Below, one piece after another: positions 17,488 through 26,309 of a stretch of DNA of 64,000 bases. Position 1 is the first letter of the stretch, and each line of letters opens with the position of its first letter. Source of the stretch: SHZL01 sp963815185 (GTDB lineage: Bacteria > Pseudomonadota > Gammaproteobacteria > Xanthomonadales > SZUA-36); NCBI GenBank assembly GCA_963815185.1, contig CAWFGC010000003.1, forward strand, positions 186,001 to 250,000. Direction: 5' to 3'. The notes beneath the pieces are model-generated. The model did not search any database. It was not told the origin of the DNA and worked only from the letters and a program-made list of their open reading frames with translations. The position numbers and the translations under genes were made by a program.

Positions 17488-18183
17488 ATGACCATTGATC
17501 TGCATCGTGCCCAGGAACAGCTACACAAAGCCCAGGCAGAGCTGGAGAAAGCCCTGCAGCAGGCTGACGACGGCGGCACGGCAAGCGACAGCGCCGGTCA
17601 CTTGGCAGCGGAGCCGCACGGAAAAAAAGACAAGAAGCCGCCGGGCACCGCTCGCGGCATCGAAACGATGTTCCGCAGCGCCTACCGGGTGCAAATGGAT
17701 TTGACCGGCCTGGCCGACAACAAGGCCAATATGATGATCAGCATCAACAGCATCATCATCTCCATCATATTGGCCGCGGTGGCGCCCAAACTGGACGCCA
17801 ATCCCTGGTTGTTGCTGCCCACCCTGATATTGCTGGCCGGCAACCTGGTGTCCATCATTTACGCCATCCAGGCGGCCAGACCGCGCGTATTCCGCCAGGC
17901 CATCGACCTGCAGGACTTGCATCACAGCGCAGGCAACCTGCTGTTCTTCGGCAGTTTCGCCAGTTTGTCGGAAGACGAGTTTGTGCAGGGCCTGAACAGC
18001 TTGATGGAAGAAAGAGCCCTGATTTACGACACCATGATCCGCAACATCTATGGTCTGGGCAGCGTACTGAACCGCAAGTTCACCTTGCTGCAGGCCGCCT
18101 ATACCAGTTTCATGGTCGCGCTGATCCTGGGCGTTTCATCATTCATGCTCGTCTTTGTCTGGTTGTCGCAGCAGACCCGGTAA
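17488..18183 (+). CDS. Pycsar-type membrane effector (DUF5706/PycTM-like), orphan
   Basis: A 231-residue protein. Residues 5-27 can form a coiled coil. A charged linker leads to the family core: RSAYRVQMDLTGLADNKANM (about 63-82), then two membrane segments (about 84-100 and 107-128) and a third near the C-terminus (about 203-227). This matches the DUF5706 family, whose members include PycTM, the membrane-damaging effector of Pycsar anti-phage systems. In a full Pycsar system a pyrimidine cyclase lies next door; here the neighbours are a GNAT and QueT, so either this is an orphan effector or it has another role. ATG 17488 follows AGAAGAGA; the longer frame from 17167 is antisense to the GNAT gene. 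Confidence 0.75.
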   Translation: MTIDLHRAQEQLHKAQAELEKALQQADDGGTASDSAGHLAAEPHGKKDKKPPGTARGIETMFRSAYRVQMDLTGLADNKANMMISINSIIISIILAAVAPKLDANPWLLLPTLILLAGNLVSIIYAIQAARPRVFRQAIDLQDLHHSAGNLLFFGSFASLSEDEFVQGLNSLMEERALIYDTMIRNIYGLGSVLNRKFTLLQAAYTSFMVALILGVSSFMLVFVWLSQQTR

Positions 18184-18202
18184 AGGCTGGCTTCCCGCAT
18201 TG

Positions 18203-18937
18203 CTACAAGGATTCTTCCGCCCCTGCAGCTTTCCATCTGCAACCGAGGTAAATGAAGGGCGTATCGATGATTGCTATCGCAAACTTGAAGATGTACTTCG
18301 CGCCCGCCAGTTGCATCGCGGTGATAAAGTCCACCAGGCCCCACCACACGACCAGACCGTAGATCAGCGTGTCGATCGCTTGCGATATCAAGGTTGACCC
18401 GGTATTCCGCAGCCACAGATGGCGGCCCTGGGTGGCTTCACGAATGCGATGGAAAACCCACACATCGAAAGACTGGCTGATGAGGTAGGCCGCCATCGAG
18501 CCGAATACGAAACGGGGCGTGTAGTTGAACAAGGTCACCGTGGCAGCGTGCACGCTGGAGGCAAACGCAGCGGTTCCGGGTCTTTGCGAAGGCAAATACA
18601 ACATGCTGATCTGGGTCATGACCACCAGCGCGACGCTGACGAAAAATCCCAGCATGACCGCTCGCTGAGCTTCCCGCCTGCCGAATTTTTCACTGAGCAA
18701 ATCGGTAGCAAAAAAAATACTGGAATAGAGAATGACGCCCATACTGGTCTGCAGGCCGAAAACCACCGTCAGCTTCGGGCCCATGATATTGGCCAGCAGC
18801 AGGCTGAAAACCACGGCACCATACAAACCGATGCGGCCAAACAGGCGATAACTCAGTACGGCGAAACTGAGATCGGTCAGAACGGTGATGATCCACAGCA
18901 GTTCCTGGTGCTGACCGAACCAAGTAGTGTCAATCAT
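18203..18937 (-). CDS. yhhQ: Queuosine precursor transporter (YhhQ/QueT family)
   Basis: A 244-residue membrane protein of the Vut_1 (YhhQ) family with about six membrane segments. Characteristic sequence includes SFAVLSYRLFGRIGLYGA, ANIMGPKLTVVFGLQTSMG, FATDLLSEKFGRREAQRAV and FDVWVFHRIREATQGRHLW. Family members import 7-cyano-7-deazaguanine or 7-aminomethyl-7-deazaguanine for queuosine synthesis in tRNA. Its 3' end faces the end of the PycTM-like gene with about 20 bases between. Inverted repeat R1 lies upstream of its start, in the gap to the L,D-transpeptidase gene. Confidence 0.85.
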   Translation of the reverse strand: MIDTTWFGQHQELLWIITVLTDLSFAVLSYRLFGRIGLYGAVVFSLLLANIMGPKLTVVFGLQTSMGVILYSSIFFATDLLSEKFGRREAQRAVMLGFFVSVALVVMTQISMLYLPSQRPGTAAFASSVHAATVTLFNYTPRFVFGSMAAYLISQSFDVWVFHRIREATQGRHLWLRNTGSTLISQAIDTLIYGLVVWWGLVDFITAMQLAGAKYIFKFAIAIIDTPFIYLGCRWKAAGAEESL

Positions 18938-18965
18938 GCCCTGATTCTATTCCCTGGAATTCCCC

Positions 18966-19147
18966 AGCCTGCATGTTGCACCAGTGCTCGTAGCGAGACG
19001 ATTCAGGGGTGCGTCATGGCTGGCTTTCGCGACCGAGGAGCGCGCAGGCATAGTCGACACTATGTCGAGCACTTCGACCGAGCGAAAGCCAGACAGGGCG
19101 TGCCCCTGGACCGTCGCAGTAGAGAGCTGGTGCAACATGCAGGCTAG
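18966..19147. repeat. MITE-like inverted-repeat element R1
   Basis: About 180 bases with a perfect 19-base terminal inverted repeat (18966-18984 against 19127-19145). It contains a second inner stem (GGCTTTCGC near 19020 against GCGAAAGCC near 19083) and a central CATAGT-N4-ACTATG stem. The right edge contains CTAG, and the TAG stop of the L,D-transpeptidase gene (minus strand, 19144-19146) is part of it. It shares the CATAGT/ACTATG core with R2. Confidence 0.75.
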
Positions 19148-20781
19148 AACGGATCGGCCGTAACCGGGCCATCCAGAAGGCGCAGTACCGCTGCGTCCCG
19201 CTGATAGATATCGGGATAAAACCTGGCCTTGCCCGAAGGATCCAGGGCGGCGGTAAGGTACAGTATCAATACCGGCAGTGGCTTATCCAGCAGCACGCGC
19301 TGGGTGCGGCTGCTGTGGAGAATTTCCTGCACGTCCTTCTGGCTGAAGCCCCGCTTATCCTGCAACACCAGGTCCGCCAGCTCGAGCGGATTTTCCACGC
19401 GAATGCAGCCCGAACTGAAGGTGCGCTGGGGCCGCTTGAACAATTCGCGATGCGGCGTGTCATGCATGAAAACGAAATACGGGTTGGGGAAGATGAACTT
19501 CACCTGCCCCAATGCATTGTCGGGTCCCGGTTCCTGCCGCAGCGTAAATGGAACACTTTTGCGATAGGCCTTCCAGTCGATGCCGGCGGGATCGACCTTA
19601 TGCCCTGCGCTGTCGATGACCGATATATTCTTCGCGTCCAGGTATCCCGGATCTTTCTTGATGTCGGGTAGCGTATCTTCGCGGATGATGGTCGGCGGAA
19701 TGGTCCAGGTGGGATTGAACTCGATGTAAGTCATATCGCTGCGAAACACCGGCGTTTTGCGGTAAGGCGTACCGACCATGACGCGCGTGGTCCAAACGAT
19801 TTTCCGATCCTTGATATAGGACAGGCGGAAACCGGCAATGTTTACCGCGACGAAGTCCTCCTTCGTATCCTGCGCTACCCAGCGCAATCGCTCCAGAGAC
19901 AGGCGCAACTCATCGACGCGTTCCGCTGCGGTAACGTTCAGCGCGGCAATGGTCTGTTTGCCCACCACGCCGTCAGTGTCCAGACCATGCAGGGACTGGA
20001 AGTCTTTCACCGCTTGTTCCAGAGTCTCATCAAAATCACCGCTGTCGTCATCGTCTTTGGCTGCAAGCTCACCTGTCACCCGCAAGCGCTTGCGCAGCGC
20101 GAGAACCCGCGGGTCACTGTCATTTTTTCGCAAGGTGGGTCCTTCCGGCACTGCCGGCCAACCGCCTTGTGCGGCAAGTTCCCGGTAGTGTTTGAGTTGC
20201 ACGCGCAACAACTCGTAGTAGTCGGCGGTCGGTGAAGTGGCGTCGATAAATGCGGCCAGGCTATGAGCGGCAAGCGCTTTGTGAATGAAGCCGGCCGGCG
20301 GGTCGTCACTGAATGGTTCGCGGGTGAAATTGAATTCCGGATACAGGTCGCTGGGATTGACCTTGCCGTAGCGGCGATGGTAGCTGTACAGCATCAATCC
20401 TTCGGTCGACAGAATATCCAGCTCGGCGACGGCCTTCGGCGACGGTGCCGCGCTGGCCGCCATCAATTGCTCGATCAAAGCCTGATGATAATCCTGCGGG
20501 CGCAAGCCATAGTCCACTGATGCCTTCAACAGTGCATTTAATTGGCGGGCTTTCCCGGTATGGGTCCAGAGCGGTTCATAGGCTCCTGCCGCATAGATTT
20601 CGCGCAGGAGATTTTGCATGACGATGATTTCGCCGCGGATTTCAGCCGGGTGTGTATCGAGAATTTGTTCAATCTGTAACTGGATTTCCGATGGCTCGGA
20701 ATTCAGTTGTTGGGCTGCCAGAGATGTCGTGCAATAAAACGGCAGTAAAAAGGCGATCAGTAATCTGTAATGGAAAGACAC
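19144..20781 (-). CDS. ldtD: L,D-transpeptidase, YcbB/LdtD type
   Basis: A 545-residue periplasmic murein enzyme that makes 3-3 cross-links. A Sec signal (about residues 1-23, ending SLAAQ) is followed by the YcbB scaffold domain, a peptidoglycan-binding domain (about 225-285; VKDFQSLHGLDTDGVVGKQTIAALN), then the YkuD catalytic domain with HDTPHRELF and the active-site motif SSGCIRV (Cys459). The length fits LdtD. It is preceded by a MepK-like gene on the same strand with a 3-base gap, so the two form an operon. Its TAG stop lies in the edge of repeat R1. Confidence 0.9.
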   Translation of the reverse strand: MSFHYRLLIAFLLPFYCTTSLAAQQLNSEPSEIQLQIEQILDTHPAEIRGEIIVMQNLLREIYAAGAYEPLWTHTGKARQLNALLKASVDYGLRPQDYHQALIEQLMAASAAPSPKAVAELDILSTEGLMLYSYHRRYGKVNPSDLYPEFNFTREPFSDDPPAGFIHKALAAHSLAAFIDATSPTADYYELLRVQLKHYRELAAQGGWPAVPEGPTLRKNDSDPRVLALRKRLRVTGELAAKDDDDSGDFDETLEQAVKDFQSLHGLDTDGVVGKQTIAALNVTAAERVDELRLSLERLRWVAQDTKEDFVAVNIAGFRLSYIKDRKIVWTTRVMVGTPYRKTPVFRSDMTYIEFNPTWTIPPTIIREDTLPDIKKDPGYLDAKNISVIDSAGHKVDPAGIDWKAYRKSVPFTLRQEPGPDNALGQVKFIFPNPYFVFMHDTPHRELFKRPQRTFSSGCIRVENPLELADLVLQDKRGFSQKDVQEILHSSRTQRVLLDKPLPVLILYLTAALDPSGKARFYPDIYQRDAAVLRLLDGPVTADPF

Positions 20782-20784
20782 AAA

Positions 20785-21303
20785 CTACCAGTAGCGCGGC
20801 CGTCCGGTATCGATGTGCACGAAATCCGATTGGGCGTAATAACCGACGCCACCCAGGTGCAATTCACGCGCAGTGTCCCTCAATACCGCGGTATCGAGGC
20901 CGCGCAATCGGACGTCGATGGCCCTGCCAATGATGTGCTGACTGGTCTTGGCGACACCGGCGGTTGTTCTCCTCAGCATTTCGTTGGTCTGGGGGGAGCG
21001 GTAGGCGGAAATGACTTCAAATGTTCTGTGGTTGTTGGTCCGCTGCTGAATCTGCCACAGGATATCCAGCAACCGGGGATCCATGTCCTTTTGTTCGTGA
21101 TCGCGCCAGTCGGCGAGGAATTCTTTAAGGTCTTTCAATGCGCGCGGATTGTAGGCGCCATTGGCATAGTAGGTGACTTCAATCGAACGGCCGGTGTGGG
21201 TGTGATAGAACTTCAGCGTGCGTGTATCCGAGATATTGCCGAAACTGCCCGACAGGAATAGCAAGCCGGATATCAATAACAGAGCCTGAAGTGTGCGTGA
21301 CAT
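20785..21303 (-). CDS. mepK: Murein endopeptidase, YcbK/MepK-like (DUF882)
   Basis: A 172-residue M15-like zinc peptidase. An N-terminal hydrophobic stretch (about residues 5-20) acts as signal or anchor. The DUF882 zinc-site pattern is visible as FEVISAYRSPQTNEMLR, SQHIIGRAIDVRL and GGVGYYAQSDFVHIDTGRPRYW, holding the His/Asp/His ligands. MepK of E. coli cuts 3-3 cross-links, and its gene lies next to ycbB there too, so making and opening such links are encoded together here. ATG 21303 is chosen because it gives a clean signal peptide; the frame opens 13 codons earlier. Confidence 0.85.
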   Translation of the reverse strand: MSRTLQALLLISGLLFLSGSFGNISDTRTLKFYHTHTGRSIEVTYYANGAYNPRALKDLKEFLADWRDHEQKDMDPRLLDILWQIQQRTNNHRTFEVISAYRSPQTNEMLRRTTAGVAKTSQHIIGRAIDVRLRGLDTAVLRDTARELHLGGVGYYAQSDFVHIDTGRPRYW

Positions 21304-21616
21304 AGAGGGTGATTCCGCAGGTTGAAGGCGAAAAGATAGCATGGAATGCCCCTGCGATTCTACACGAAATCAATATCTGAGGTCCGCCAAGCATCTAATT
21401 TTGTTAAATTTTCGAGAAATGGTGTACCAAGCTATCCGCATGCTCGATCTTGGAGGTCAGCGAGTCGTAATGAGCGATGATCTGGTCCATCAGTTTTTTG
21501 ACCACGAATTAGTCTTGTTTCAGGTGCCCATACTTCACCCCTTTCCATACCACACTCCTGGACTTTTTTGAAAATGACGATTACGCTCGCGGTGCCACTC
21601 ACCATCAAACGCCGTT
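21304..21616. other. Intergenic region between divergent genes
   Basis: No convincing gene or RNA is seen here. It should hold the promoter of the mepK-ldtD operon (leftward) and that of the AhpD-like gene (rightward). The AT-rich part near 21390-21420 is the most promoter-like, but no clear box was recognised. Confidence 0.4.
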
Positions 21617-22192
21617 ATGACCAGACTAAAATCCCTGCCGGAAAACGCTCATGTTTATGAACTGTTTGCCAGCAACCCAGGGGTATTCGAACCGTTTACC
21701 GAGGCTTGTGAACAGATCATGCGCGGACCCTCTGCATTGAGTCCCGGCGAACGCGAACTGCTGGGTACGTTCGTATCCGGCCTCAATGCCTGTCCCTATT
21801 GCCATGACGTTCACAACGAGGCGGCCAAGGCTTACGGTTACCGGTCCGATCTGAGTCAAAAACTCAAGCAAGACATCGAGAGTGCCGATATCGATGCAAA
21901 GCTGAAACCCCTGTTCGCGCTGGCGCGGAAAACCACGGAAGCAGCCTACAAGGTTACCGATGCGGATTTCGCAGCCGCGCGTGCAGCGGGCTGGGACGAA
22001 GACGCGATTCGGGATGCAGTGGTAGTGGCCTGTCTGTTCAATTTCATGAACCGTCTGGTCTCCACGATCGGCATAGAAGCAGAACAGGGATATTTGGCCG
22101 CAGCCGGTCCCCGCATCAAGGAACAAGGTTATTCAAGTTCGCTGAAAAAGTTTGCCGGCAAGGCCGACGGCCCGCCACATACCGAAACGTGA
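21617..22192 (+). CDS. AhpD-like/carboxymuconolactone decarboxylase family protein
   Basis: A 191-residue protein of the peroxidase-related AhpD group. The redox signature is CPYCHDVH (Cys59, Cys62, His63, His66), preceded by the conserved LSPGERELLGTFVSGLN helix. The C-terminal helices (WDEDAIRDAVVVACLFNFMNR) fit the all-alpha fold. Such proteins reduce peroxides or act as disulfide reductants through the CxxC pair; many have no known partner. No peroxiredoxin gene is adjacent. Confidence 0.8.
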   Translation: MTRLKSLPENAHVYELFASNPGVFEPFTEACEQIMRGPSALSPGERELLGTFVSGLNACPYCHDVHNEAAKAYGYRSDLSQKLKQDIESADIDAKLKPLFALARKTTEAAYKVTDADFAAARAAGWDEDAIRDAVVVACLFNFMNRLVSTIGIEAEQGYLAAAGPRIKEQGYSSSLKKFAGKADGPPHTET

Positions 22193-22271
22193 GGGCAGCC
22201 GCTACGGCCTGTCGGAAGAAAGTACCTGAGCCTATCGGGTGGATTGTTGCGCCTGCCTGCCACGAAGCACC

Positions 22272-23732
22272 TCAAGCGCGCTGGAAGAATTCTACCAGCC
22301 GCACCATCGCCTCGGTATCGTGTTTGCAATAGGTCAATAATTGTTGACGGATTTCTTCTTTGCGTTCGCTGCTGGTTTCCGCACTGATGGCCTCGAAATA
22401 GGCGCCTGATGCCGCCGTGCCTTCCTGGATGCCATCGAGGCGGGCGTAATCCATCTCCGGGGCGATGGTCGGCAGCACGGCCTTGATCGACCAGGAGCCG
22501 AGCATGTCGGGGTGGTAGTAGTTCGCTTTGGTCACCGGGTGCAGGTCCACCAGGCGTTCGATAATCCCCTGCAACGACGCGGCCAGGTCCGGAAAGCGTG
22601 TGGCCAGATTGGCGATCACCTGCCGCTCATAATCGGTATACATCAGGATGGGCCCCTTCGATCCAAGCGCGGCAATCATCGCCTCGGTGAGTCTGCGCAT
22701 CGGCGCTGCGCCGGAAAGATCGAGAAACTCCGCGTGCTGTAGCTCGGTTGGCGAGCGCTCGATGTGGCAGGACCACTGGAACGGCAGAACCTCATACGGC
22801 CGCGTGCCGGCCCAGCGCGGCACCGCAGGCGCAACGGTTTCAAAGTCGAGGTAATAACGCGGGTAAGCCAGTGTTCGGGCAAATTGCCGCGCGCCCGGCA
22901 GCAACTCCGGCTGGCCGCTGGCGGTGACGCGGTGAATGCGTAGCTGGTTTTCGGAGCTGATCTCGCTGACCGGCACGTCGCGAATATCGCGATAGCCGGC
23001 ACCGACCCAGGCACCCAGTTTCTTCTTGCCGCCACCCAGGCCGCTGACCGGATAAGGCGTATCCTGCGGCCAGCAAAATTGCATAAACGGGCACTCATAG
23101 GGCTTGGCGCAATGCTGGCCGACCGGCACCTCGGGCATGGGTCCGGCCGCGGCCGCGCGGGCCTGTGCAACCCATTCAGGCACTGCGGGCAGCAGGGCCA
23201 TTACTTCATCGGTCACATCGGTCTCGACCAGCAGACCGCGATAATCGCCATCACCGCCATAAATGAACTGATTGTCGATATGCGCCAGCGAAATGCGGCT
23301 CAGCAGGACGCCCGCATTGCGATGAACCCAGGCCTGCACCGCGCAATCGTGCAGATGTTCCGGTTTGAGGCTGGTGGAGGCCTTGACTTCGATGATGCGC
23401 CAACGGTCACCATCCGGTAACAGAATGTCCTCCCGCACCAAAACGCCATCATATTCAAGCGTAGCTTCATAAATCGGTTGCCGAAACAGTGAATCCAGCA
23501 GGTCCCGCGTCTGCTTCAACGCCGGCGCAAAACTGCCGCCCGGGTATTCGATATAGGTTCCATTCGCACCGCCCAGCAAGCCAATGGCGACCGCACCCAC
23601 TGCGTGACCGGTTGCGAATGCCGCCTCGGTATTGGACGAATAGTGAGCCAGTTCACGGTGGTGAATTTCCAGGTGCACGCGCTTCAGGCATTGAAGCGAG
23701 GACATGATGCGGGATTTCGACAGCCGGCTCAC
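22272..23732 (-). CDS. DUF2779 protein: Cas4/RecB-like nuclease fused to DEDD-type exonuclease domain
   Basis: A 486-residue protein. The N-terminal half has a RecB/Cas4-like PD-(D/E)xK site (REDILLPDGDRWRIIEVKA, with Asp102, Glu115 and Lys117) and a Cys arrangement like the iron-sulfur cluster of Cas4/AddB (Cys15 plus Cys208, Cys214 and Cys220). The C-terminal half is a DnaQ/RNase-H-fold domain: YYLDFETV (Asp296, Glu298), MYTDYERQVI and YCKHDTEAMVRL. The family is annotated only as DUF2779. The domain layout suggests processing of single-stranded or damaged DNA; no CRISPR array or helicase is nearby. It reads alone. Confidence 0.8.
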   Translation of the reverse strand: MSRLSKSRIMSSLQCLKRVHLEIHHRELAHYSSNTEAAFATGHAVGAVAIGLLGGANGTYIEYPGGSFAPALKQTRDLLDSLFRQPIYEATLEYDGVLVREDILLPDGDRWRIIEVKASTSLKPEHLHDCAVQAWVHRNAGVLLSRISLAHIDNQFIYGGDGDYRGLLVETDVTDEVMALLPAVPEWVAQARAAAAGPMPEVPVGQHCAKPYECPFMQFCWPQDTPYPVSGLGGGKKKLGAWVGAGYRDIRDVPVSEISSENQLRIHRVTASGQPELLPGARQFARTLAYPRYYLDFETVAPAVPRWAGTRPYEVLPFQWSCHIERSPTELQHAEFLDLSGAAPMRRLTEAMIAALGSKGPILMYTDYERQVIANLATRFPDLAASLQGIIERLVDLHPVTKANYYHPDMLGSWSIKAVLPTIAPEMDYARLDGIQEGTAASGAYFEAISAETSSERKEEIRQQLLTYCKHDTEAMVRLVEFFQRA

Positions 23733-23817
23733 AAGAATGGATGCTCACTGAAAGGCATGTGCAGGCAGGGATAGTTTAAGCGGAACATGGTTCCACCTCT
23801 GCCTGCCGTTGCCTTGC

Positions 23818-24894
23818 TCAAGGTTTGAGCCGGCAACTGTGCAAGAAATCCAGCACCCCCAGTTCCTGTACCAGTGGATCGATCCACGCCATCGTGCTAC
23901 TCAGTTCCTGAGCATAGCGGCTTTTGATTTGATTGGTTTCGAATTGTCTTTGCTGATTGCCGTAGGGCTTGGACTGATCCTTGGCGTTCGTCCGGACAAC
24001 CTGGGGATCCATCATCTGACCGATCTGCGCCGCGTCAGGCACGTGACCAAAGAAGCGACTGAGCGCGCCAAGCGTTGCCGCAAGCTCGTTCAAAAGATCG
24101 TTCGCGTCCAGCGTCTTTACCCCGTCACTCCCAAGCGCCGCCACGGTCTCCCTGAAGTTGTACACATTGACCAGCCAGATCAAAGCACAAACCTGCAGCA
24201 GGGATAATCGCGAAGGATCGCTCACCTGCGGAAATTTTTGCGCGAAATCTCCATCCGCAAGAAAAGCCCGTGCCAGAGCGGGCATCTTCTGCTGCGTATC
24301 GCCGGTTTTTTTCAGATTCGAAACCAGAAAACTCTCGAGATCGGAATAAAGGTACAAAATCTTCCGCCCGGGCAGGAAAGTCAGCACATCGGGCAATAAA
24401 TTGTTTGCCACGTTGGTTGCCTTGATGACCGGAACCTGACCCGTGGGGAAATTTCTGCACAACAGCAGGACATATTTGACAAACATCTCACGCCACTGCG
24501 GGCCGGAGACGATTTGACTTTGCGCACGTTTGTAATCGGCCAGGCGGCGCAGAATCCAGGGCTCCTTCAGACTGAAGAAGGCGTCGATCTGATTCAGACA
24601 TCGCGCCAGCAAGGTGGAACAGACAAAGGCATGGTGGAAAATAAAGACCGGCTGCGGACGGGGAACATCATGCTGGCCCTCCAATGCAAACAACTCTTTG
24701 GTGTCAACCCAAAATTGCGCCTGCGCCAAGGGTTCGAATCGAATATCGATAAAGGGCGAGCGCTCGAGCATCCTTCCCTCGACCACAAGAAACTTGGTAC
24801 CTTGGTTTTCGGCAGCAAAATCGAATACATAAAAGCCCGGATCGAACAACAAGGCCGGAACAGTTACTTTGCAATCTCTGGTCGTTACCAACAT
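23818..24894 (-). CDS. Sulfotransferase-like P-loop protein
   Basis: A 358-residue protein with a PAPS-type loop in the middle, FHHAFVCSTLLARCLN (about residues 86-101). It is followed by LKEPWILRRLADY, KATNVANNL and LYLYSDLESFLVSNLKK, a likely 3'-phosphate-binding segment with Ser. About 80 N-terminal residues precede the loop and may form an extra small domain. The family looks like the sulfotransferase-like proteins found alone in many proteobacteria; the acceptor is unknown. It is divergent from the LhgO-like gene, with a spacer of about 110 bases that should hold both promoters. Confidence 0.65.
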   Translation of the reverse strand: MLVTTRDCKVTVPALLFDPGFYVFDFAAENQGTKFLVVEGRMLERSPFIDIRFEPLAQAQFWVDTKELFALEGQHDVPRPQPVFIFHHAFVCSTLLARCLNQIDAFFSLKEPWILRRLADYKRAQSQIVSGPQWREMFVKYVLLLCRNFPTGQVPVIKATNVANNLLPDVLTFLPGRKILYLYSDLESFLVSNLKKTGDTQQKMPALARAFLADGDFAQKFPQVSDPSRLSLLQVCALIWLVNVYNFRETVAALGSDGVKTLDANDLLNELAATLGALSRFFGHVPDAAQIGQMMDPQVVRTNAKDQSKPYGNQQRQFETNQIKSRYAQELSSTMAWIDPLVQELGVLDFLHSCRLKP

Positions 24895-25008
24895 AGGAAC
24901 GCGTCAACCGATAATGCCAAATCAAGCCCGGGAGGGCGGATAATGGGATTAAACATACCAGAACACGGGCGGATAGGAAGGGCAAATTGATGTTATGCGG
25001 AATGCTTT

Positions 25009-26142
25009 ATGACTGACCGCGTCGACTGCGCCGTCATTGGTGCAGGCGTGATTGGATTGGCTGTCGCACGACGCCTCTCGATGGCGGGTGTCGAGGTAAT
25101 TGTACTGGAAGCCACCGAGGCCATCGGAACCCAAAGCAGTTCCCGTAACAGCGAAGTTATCCACGCCGGTATTTACTACCCTGCCGGCAGCATGAAAGCG
25201 GAATTCTGTGTCAGCGGCAAACGCGCGCTCTACGCCTATTGCGAGTCTCGCGGTGTGGCGCATCGCCGCTGCGGCAAACTCATCGTCGGCACCAGCGAAG
25301 AACAGATTTCCGGCTTGCAGTTGCTGAAAACCCGGGCCGAGGCCAACGGCGTGCCGGATTTGGAATGGCGCACGCCGGAGGAAGTCAAACGCATGGAAGC
25401 GGCCGTTGCCTGTGTTTCCGCCCTCTGGTCTCCTTCCTCCGGCATCATCGACAGCCATGGGCTGATGCTGGCCTTGCAGGGCGACGCCGAAGCAGCCGGG
25501 GCCACCTGTGTCTTCCGTTCCCCGGTACTGGCGGGCAGGATTGAAGATGATGGCTTCGTGCTTTCAATTGGCCATGATCGTGCGCTGGAGATCAAGGCAG
25601 ACCGGGTCGTCAATGCGGCCGGCCTGTCTGCGCACACGCTGGCGGCGCGTTTACAGGGCTTGCCTTCAAGGTTCGTTCCGCCCGTTTATTTTGCCAAGGG
25701 AAATTACTTTTCATTAACCGGCAAGCCGCCCTTTTCCCGGCCCGTTTACCCATTGCCCGAAAAAGCCGGTCTTGGCATTCATGCCACGGTGGATTTTGGC
25801 GGACGGGTTCGTTTCGGTCCCGATGTCGAGTGGATCGATGACATCGATTACAGCGTCGATGCGGCTCGCGCCGGCACGTTCTACAGCGCAATCCGCAAGT
25901 ACTATCCCGCGTTGGCCAATGGAACGCTGCAACCGGCGTTTTGTGGCATTCGACCGAAATTGCAACCCGCCGGAGCAGTGGCCGGGGATTTTATCCTGCA
26001 GGATGCAGCTACTCACGGAATCGAGGGGCTGATCAACCTGTTTGGCATCGAATCACCGGGGTTGACAGCGGCGCTGGCGATTGCCGATCGCGTTACGGAA
26101 CTCCTTCTGCAACCGCAGACAAGCAGCGCGCCCGGGCACTAG
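25009..26142 (+). CDS. FAD-dependent L-2-hydroxyglutarate oxidase-like protein
   Basis: A 377-residue DAO-family flavoprotein. The FAD-binding start is CAVIGAGVIGLAVARRL (about residues 7-23), followed by the TQSSSRNSEVIHAGIYYP segment that is diagnostic for LhgO/L2HGDH-type oxidases, and C-terminally GIRPKLQPAG and FGIESPGLTAALAIADRV. It probably oxidises L-2-hydroxyglutarate (or a similar 2-hydroxy acid) to the 2-oxo acid and passes electrons to the quinone pool. Its TAG stop (26140-26142) lies inside the left terminal repeat of R2. Confidence 0.85.
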   Translation: MTDRVDCAVIGAGVIGLAVARRLSMAGVEVIVLEATEAIGTQSSSRNSEVIHAGIYYPAGSMKAEFCVSGKRALYAYCESRGVAHRRCGKLIVGTSEEQISGLQLLKTRAEANGVPDLEWRTPEEVKRMEAAVACVSALWSPSSGIIDSHGLMLALQGDAEAAGATCVFRSPVLAGRIEDDGFVLSIGHDRALEIKADRVVNAAGLSAHTLAARLQGLPSRFVPPVYFAKGNYFSLTGKPPFSRPVYPLPEKAGLGIHATVDFGGRVRFGPDVEWIDDIDYSVDAARAGTFYSAIRKYYPALANGTLQPAFCGIRPKLQPAGAVAGDFILQDAATHGIEGLINLFGIESPGLTAALAIADRVTELLLQPQTSSAPGH

Positions 26143-26306
26143 TGGCCTGTAACAGCCAAATCGATAGCGCCTGGCCGCGCCTCGCCCACCGAGGCTGCGT
26201 TGCTCGTCGTCGCCATAGTTTCTACTATGCCTCCTCCTCGTGCCTTGCCTCGGCGCGCGATCCATCACCCAGATCACTACCGCTTTGGCTATTACAGGCC
26301 ACTAGT
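26138..26306. repeat. MITE-like inverted-repeat element R2 between convergent genes
   Basis: About 169 bases with 23-base terminal inverted repeats differing at one position (26138-26160 against 26284-26306). Each outer end is ACTAGT. The centre holds a CATAGT-N4-ACTATG stem flanked by GCGTTGCTCGTC and CTCGTGCCTTGCC, both shared with R3. It separates the LhgO-like gene from the DUF6491 gene, which converge on it, and the LhgO stop lies inside it. It may serve as a bidirectional terminator. Confidence 0.8.
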
Positions 26307-26309
26307 GGT

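Noticed and set aside
17488..18183. Complete Pycsar defence system
   Set aside because: Only the effector-like gene is present. No cyclase or other defence gene was found nearby.
24725..24745. GGTTCGAATC-like tRNA T-loop motif
   Set aside because: It lies inside the sulfotransferase-like coding sequence, and no acceptor or anticodon stems surround it.
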